This document shows positions 58,646 to 64,000 of a stretch of DNA of 64,000 nucleotides, in pieces. The notes beneath the pieces are model-generated. The model was not told where the DNA came from. It saw nothing but the letters and a program-made list of their open reading frames with translations, and did not search any database. Source of the DNA: Perilla frutescens. Taxonomy: Eukaryota; Streptophyta; Magnoliopsida; Lamiales; Lamiaceae. Each line of letters begins with the position of its first letter. Position 1 is the stretch's first letter. The position numbers and the translations under genes are program-made. The stretch is taken from NCBI GenBank assembly GCA_026008535.1, contig BRKX01000004.1, forward strand, positions 15,029,501 to 15,093,500. Direction: 5' to 3'.

Positions 58646-59134
58646 TCTTAGTGGAAAGCTCTCTATCGAGCCTGGTGAAAATCGCCCGCCATTCCAGCAA
58701 AAGCTGAAGGAGAAGTTCGTGATCGTGCCCACAACGAACCCAGAGTGATTGAGAGGAGACAGTGCACAAGGAAAGCAATTACCAGCTGAAGCAGGAGCAA
58801 TGCACCCTAGCTTCCAAAGGAAAGAAGAGCTACGGAAGGAAAGTCAAATCTTCCAGAAGGAGGATCGACTCTACAAGGAAAGTTGCATGTCGGCGATACT
58901 AGGGCACGGCGAGTACAGAATCTGCGACACATGATCTTCTAAATAAGGGAAGAATCTACCATATATGGAAAGTCTTGGGCATAGTGGCTACGGATTAGGC
59001 TGAAGATCCCTCGGCCTGTGAGGGAAGCTACCTTTTATTTTGTACTTCTATATATATTTTTTCATGACAGATGTCGAACAACAAGCTAGGCAACACAACA
59101 ATTACATTTTATTTTTACTTTTAGTTTTATTTTC
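58646..59134 (+). other. 3' untranslated end of plus-strand Athila
   Basis: Continues the Athila sequence interrupted by the solo LTR. Purine-rich in part (58745-58880) but with no recognisable polypurine tract next to the 3' LTR. No gene is supported. Confidence 0.45.
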
Positions 59135-60071
59135 TGCATTCCGTCTCGGGCCTTATGCCTGCGGGCTTTAGGATTTCCAGTTTATGTCACTAAATCCAGC
59201 GTTGGTGTTGGATTATTTTTTCTGTTTAATATAAGTAAGTTTTTCGTTTAATTTATGTCTTCTTTTATTTCTTTTAATTATTATTATTGTTCTAAGTCTA
59301 GCATGAGCGGCTAGACTCGTTATTCCAGATTGAACAAAGATAAGAACTTAATGAACACGTAAGAACCGTGAGGCTTATGGGCATAAACTGTGTGAATTTA
59401 GTTCCGTCGTGCAATCATTTTCTTTGTTGCATTAAAGTGGGCTAAGCTAGTTAATCGTGGCTGGTCACTCGTTAATTAGAATTGTGTTCACTACCTCTAT
59501 AAATGGTCAATGAATCGTAGTTGTGTATTGGTCATGAAGAGATGGGATACATCACGGGTAGTGAGGGCATCTGAGAGATCGGTGTCTAGGTAAATCTAGG
59601 TCTGTCTAGGGCATAATGCTTCTTTGTTGTTTACAATCATATGAGAGATTGGGGTTGGGCAACAAGTTAGGGTTTAGGGGACGAGAGATCACCTCTAGGC
59701 TAAACTGAAAGGATAGATTGGGTAAGTGAGAAAGATCCGTTGCCTATAACCAGATAAGTAGGTTCACATAAGTAATCAACGTGCCCATGATCGGTCAAGT
59801 GTTTGTTAAGTTCAAAATCTAAGTTCTAATCCGGAATACGTTACTACTAATATTTTCCTTTCTTTGTTTTATTATTTTACTTTACAGTATTTACATTAAG
59901 AAGTACGGAGACCACAACAACCCTCAATTTTGGAAATAGTGACATTGGAAGATAGGATTCACAGCTCCTCGTGGGATCGACTCTTACTCTCGTTGCTAGC
60001 TACGCCTTGTAGTGGGCATAAGGATAAGTCTCTCTTGAGATTTATTCTGACCGCGAAATGACCGTGCATCA
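59135..60071 (+). repeat. 3' LTR of plus-strand Athila element
   Basis: 937 bp, TGCATTCCGTCTCGGGCC.. to ..GTGCATCA. Partner of 44145-45087, with scattered differences. Confidence 0.87.
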
Positions 60072-60398
60072 GTTATCTACTCCATGATCTTCTGTTGTAT
60101 GACCCAATCTCGATCTAGATGTCATGTAGGTGACAATCCTCTAGACCTCATAGAATCTTGGAGATGAAAAACCCTCATAATAAAACTTTCGAAAATTTCT
60201 TTCTTTTGGGGAGAGGAATTTTGAAATTTTTATGTCTTGGTGCCTAGGGTTTTTCTTCTCACTTCATAAGGTATATATAGGGCTACAGCATGAATCTAGA
60301 AGAAAATTAGAGTTGGGCCTCCAATAGGCCTTAAGTTCTCATCTCTAGCCCTGACATAACTTAAGCCCATTAATATTAATTCAATCTGCTAAAGAATA
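60072..60398 (-). repeat. Reversed LTR arm, inner part
   Basis: The reverse complement of about 61250-61580, continuing the arm at 43949-44144. Similarity stops after GCTAAAGAAT; the next 34 bases are element 3' end with the purine tract TAAGTGGGAGAT (60421-60432). Confidence 0.82.
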
Positions 60399-60432
60399 CT
60401 TAAAAGCAGTGCTTTGAGTATAAGTGGGAGAT

Positions 60433-61776
60433 TGTTGGAATTGTATACTAAAAGCATGTCTTTTATGTATATAATTATTTCCTTTAATTATGAATGAGAA
60501 TAACGTTCACATATTTTGCATTTATTTTATATAATAAATAGTGCAAATCACCATATACTTATATTATAGATAATATGGTGTATGGTATGATAATATGGTG
60601 TATGGTATGCAGACAGAAGATCATATTATCGGTTCCTTATAAAGTATGAGAAAAGTTCACAACCTAGATGGAGTTAGACAAATCATCGGTATAGTTGTAG
60701 TGTGATTTGGAATTAGTCTATCTTGGCTATGGAATCATACTAGTGCACTTTTGAAGTGTATTGAATTGGATCACAACGAGATAATTTTTATGGACTAACA
60801 GCACATAAGAATATAAATCTCAGATACTCATGATTCTTAATCCTTGTATAATAGTAGACATGTATATTTTAATGTACATTACTTTGACCTATCAATGGGT
60901 GAGATTATAATTAAAGAATCAATAAGCCTAGTAGATTGGGTGGTGACATTTCTCTATATGATGGGTTACTATTTATATAAGGAATTCGTGTCTCGGTGTG
61001 CTGAGTTGATGATTTCCCCTAAGGATCTCAAAAAGGATTATCATGTTAAATCTTGAAAGTAGATTATTTTTAATCCAACATGATAATAAAGGTTGAGTGG
61101 TACGATTCATGGATAAACAATTAATTAAATTGAGTTGTCAATATACTCGATTTAATTAATGGGCATTCGATATCTTAAACATAGGGAACTAATTGAGTTA
61201 AAGAAGCCATATCCATAAATATGAAATTAGGGTGGTAGTGCAATATTAATTCTTTAGTGGATTGAATTAATATTAATGTCCTTAAGTTATGTCTGGTCTA
61301 GACATGGGAACTTAAGGCCCATTGGAGGCCTAACCCTAATTTTCTTCTAGATCCATGTTGCAGCCCTATATATACCTTATGAAGGGAGAAGAAAAACCCT
61401 AGCCACTGAGACATAAAAATTTCGAAATTTCTCTCCCCAAAAGAAAGAAATTGACGAAAGTTTTATTGTGAAGGTTCTTCATCTCCAAGCTTCTACGAGG
61501 TCTAGAGGATCATCACTCACACGATGTCTGGATCGAGGTTGGTTCATACTACAGAAGATCATGGAGTGGATAACATGAAGAATGGAGGAGTTGTAGATTT
61601 AATATCTATATATTTTCAACGGTGTCTGTCCGATTGCAAGGTAATTGATAATCTCAGTTTTCTTCTGTTGCGTATGAGATTTATATTCGGTTTTAACATG
61701 CAATGGGATGTGGAATCATTTTGATCAAAATATTTTATTCAATCAACACACATCCAAAGGATCCTCAGTTCCATCA
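60433..61776 (+). repeat. Complete forward LTR (1344 bp), copia-like
   Basis: TGTTGGAATTG.. to ..CAGTTCCATCA, directly after the purine tract. Has TATATATA (61367-61374) in the centre and a perfect tandem pair of ATAATATGGTGTATGGTATG (60570-60609). The small frames within it are not considered genes. Confidence 0.85.
61367..61374 (+). promoter_or_regulatory. LTR TATA box
   Basis: CCCTATATATACC, conserved in the reversed arm (about 60268-60280), consistent with the LTR promoter. Confidence 0.55.
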
Positions 61777-62600
61777 GCCGAGATCACCCAATTCGCCCAG
61801 CTCCTAGATGAGTCGATTTATGAAGCATGGGAGAGATACAAGGACATGTTGAGGAGGTGTCAACAACATGGTTTCACTGAGGCACAACAAGTGTGCCATC
61901 TTTATAAAGGATTAACTACAACTACAAAAATTGTAGTGGATGCTTCTACTGGAGGATCTCTGTTGGCCTGAACTTCGAGAGATGCTATGAGAATATTGGA
62001 GGAAGTTGTCTCCAATAACTACCATTGGCCATCTGAAAGATCCACGACAAGAAAAGTAGCTGCAACAAAAGTTATTGAGCAGACCAAAGCACTGGAGGCT
62101 GAGGTCGAGGATTTGAAGAACCAGCTCTATCTACTGAAGAAGGCGAGAGCTGGAGAGAAGAAGGAATTTGTCCAAGCTGTAGGAGAGCAGAATTCAACTG
62201 AGGAGATGAATTACATGAATCAAATGAACTTCAACAGAGGAAATCAATGTTGTGGACCTCAGTACTACCCCGGGATGAGAAATCATCCTAATTAGTCTTA
62301 TGGAAATCCAAATAATTTCCAGCAGCCTCCACCGGGTTTCTCTATGACAAATGCAGTGATCAATTAGCCTAAGAAGCAGTCATTCTCGGAGATGGTGAAT
62401 TCTTACATCATCGACACTGATGCAAAGATGGAGAAATTCCAGACCGATATTACTTAATTCAAGCAGACATTTGGAAGCCAGATGGACCAGCTGCAAAAGA
62501 CCATTGCAAATATTGGAGCTTCCTTAGCCAGTCAGCATAGCTAGGACAATTTCCCACCACTCTTGGGGTGAATCCTAAGCAGAAGAATGAGCAAGTCAAG
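61777..62600 (+). pseudogene. Older Athila-like gag, second part
   Basis: Continues the host gag cut at 43948: ITQFAQLLDESIYEAWERYKD, HGFTEAQQVCHLYKGL, DASTGGSLLA (stop) and AMRILEEVVSNNYHWPSERS. A charged coiled-coil-like stretch follows (KALEAEVEDLKNQLYLLKKA), then CCGPQYYPGMRNHPN and later QQPPPGF-like and Gln/Asn-rich ends with further stops. No zinc knuckle is seen. Homology ends near 62600, so protease and pol of this element are not in the window. Confidence 0.8.
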
Positions 62601-64000
62601 GTGGGTCACACTAGAGAAGAAGGATGGATACATTTGCATCTCCGTCTCATGCATGTGCATCTCCCACCTTTTCCTGAGTGATTGTTTATTAATAAATTAC
62701 ACCTAAGTGTGAACATCATCATCTTCACCCCAAGGTCACTATTTCGAATTCATTGCTCTAGTTGGAGGAGTCAATTTATTCTAGTAGTGTCCTACAATTA
62801 TCTTATTAAGAAGTTTAATTTCTAGAGAATCCAGCGATATGACATATCCATTATGGAGAAAGACCTATTATCAACGCACATGCTCATCACTTCTCAGTTA
62901 AACTAGATTAATGGAGACCATTTGAGATTTCCACATAATTTGACATGTATCTCTCCCACTTAGTTATTTATACTTGAAGTTTCATTTTATCCCATTTAAA
63001 ACATGCAAACATCACATAAAATGATAAACAACCATCGCATGCTAAACAACACAACAAGCACAATAATTAAAATCAACTATCATGGCATATATCCCATGTT
63101 TCTTTATAAGATGAACATGGAAAGATAGCTTCCGAAAATTGGACATTTATGATCGCCAATTACCACCTTCATCTCGCCGAAATCCTAGCTCCGATTAGGG
63201 TTTCGGGATGTGTTTGGGATGTCCTTCCTTTACTGATCTGCACCACTTTTCTTCTTTGAGTCAATTTCCTATCCTTATTCAATATAGAATATCTATCCCA
63301 AAAGCAAAATCCTAATATATCTAGAATAACAAGGAAATAAAAATACGACTCAAGACTTGGTGATTTTCGAAAATCACGACTACTAGGGCTAACAATTTAT
63401 TTTTCCTATTACATTAAAAAAACACAATAAAATAAAATACCTAGACCTAATCCATGGATTTTCTCATGGATTAAAAAAATATGTAGCCGAACCGGCATAC
63501 GTCCAACATACATACAACATTAAACTAAATACATACATCACATAATTAAGGAATCATGATAGTTGGTACCACCTGCAAATAAAACAATCTATAAATACAA
63601 CTACCATAATTACATGATAAGCATAAAAAATCACATAATATCCATACATGATATATTAATTTTGAAAATACCTATTAATAAAATTAAAAAATTTCAAAAT
63701 ACACTATAAGATAAAATTTAGAAATAAATTACAATTATCTACCAAATTAAATCTTATAATTATCGAGAATACTATAAGAATAATTTTGGAAATTAATTAA
63801 AATTATCCATCAAACTTATACCTTAAATTTTTGAAAACCCCTAATTAATTAAACTTTGGAAATATTGATATTAATCAAAAATCTACTCCAAAATAATTAC
63901 ATAGGTTCAAAAATAACAAGAACAAAAATATGGAAGTTTTGATCCTCTTCAAATATTTTTCAAATTTAAAATTATATTTTTAAACCTAATAGAATTAGAA
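62601..64000. other. Unassigned AT-rich DNA
   Basis: No supported coding frame, RNA gene or complete element end. CTCCCACTTA near 62959 could be an antisense purine tract of another copia-like element, but no TG..CA border could be placed. The last 500 bases are strongly A/T-rich. Confidence 0.4.

Larger units (their letters stand above)
44145..60071 (+). mobile_element. Athila-type retrotransposon, plus strand, decayed
   Basis: LTRs 44145-45087 and 59135-60071, an Asp-tRNA-type primer site, gag, protease, RT, RNase H, integrase and an env-like ORF region. It interrupts the reversed LTR arm, which resumes at 60072. No clean target duplication remains: about nine bases of the arm expected at the right junction are missing. 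Two further LTR blocks (about 52490-54250 and 55755-58640) were inserted into it later. Confidence 0.88.
43949..61776 (+). mobile_element. Inverted-LTR insertion, U5 ends at both termini
   Basis: The left terminus TAATGGAACTGAGGAT and right terminus ATCCTCAGTTCCATCA are inverted copies of one LTR's 3' end. GCCGA flanks both sides (43944-43948 and 61777-61781), and the host gag frame resumes exactly beyond it. Minus the later 15.9-kb Athila insertion, it consists of a reversed partial LTR of 523 bp (43949-44144 plus 60072-60398), about 34 bases of element 3' end with a purine tract, and one complete forward LTR (60433-61776). The normal 5' LTR and the internal coding region are absent. The copia-like assignment rests on TGTTGGAA..TTCCATCA ends and the AAGTGGGAGAT tract. 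Confidence 0.8.

Noticed and set aside
58749..58934. 61-codon Glu/Lys-rich frame
   Set aside because: Purine-rich stretch of the Athila 3' untranslated end; no supporting homology.
62950..62970. Antisense purine tract (CTCCCACTTA) suggesting another copia-like element
   Set aside because: No TG..CA border, primer site or coding remnant could be placed next to it.

Overview
The window looks like a nested, methylation-decayed transposable-element landscape from the nuclear genome of a flowering plant, probably a eudicot. Nearly every coding stretch belongs to a plant LTR retrotransposon (Tekay/Del-type and other chromoviruses, several Athila-type elements, a copia-like LTR) or to a plant-type DNA element with terminal inverted repeats. 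The only host-gene candidate is the first exon of an RGLG-type (copine/RING) E3 ubiquitin ligase. The species cannot be named from the sequence. No bacterial genes, rRNA, tRNA or CRISPR were seen.

Layout. 1-4010: AT-rich flank with a Mutator-like non-autonomous element (286-1703), the RGLG exon on the minus strand (2414-2707), a Tourist/Harbinger-like element (3180-3980) and a second Mutator-like end (3984-4010). 4011-7625: minus-strand chromovirus with its 1200-bp 3' LTR and a pol frame broken by one stop, 5'-truncated. 7626-32230: three tandem, same-strand, diverged pseudogenes (A 7712-10735, B 11097-23060, C 30432-32230) of a family I do not recognise with certainty. B is split by a 10.6-kb Tekay/Del element (11685-22249). 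The B-C spacer is split by a 6.8-kb minus-strand Athila-like element that keeps gag and protease but lacks RT, RNase H and integrase (23474-30242). 32316-43591: minus-strand Athila-like element whose protease is split by a 949-bp solo-LTR-like insertion. 43592-62600: a four-level nest. An old Athila gag is split by an LTR insertion with inverted arms (43949-61776). That insertion is itself split by a plus-strand Athila element (44145-60071), which in turn carries a 2886-bp solo LTR (55755-58640) and another LTR-like block (about 52490-54250). 62601-64000: AT-rich, unassigned.

How the parts relate: insertion order can be read from target-site duplications (TCCAT, GCCGA, CAACT, CCATC/CCATG) and from reading frames that resume beyond each insert. 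Most pol frames carry stops of the TGA/TAG kind expected from C-to-T decay of methylated DNA, so I expect no autonomous element here.

The most unusual signals are: (1) the insertion at 43949-61776, whose two ends are both the 3' (U5) end of the same LTR, in inverted orientation, with a 5-bp duplication; (2) repeated palindromes inside LTRs: GGTCGACC modules, arrays of four-base stems with changing but still paired stems, and CCCCGCG/CGCGGGG hairpins; (3) the three-copy tandem pseudogene family; (4) a gag-protease-only Athila derivative.
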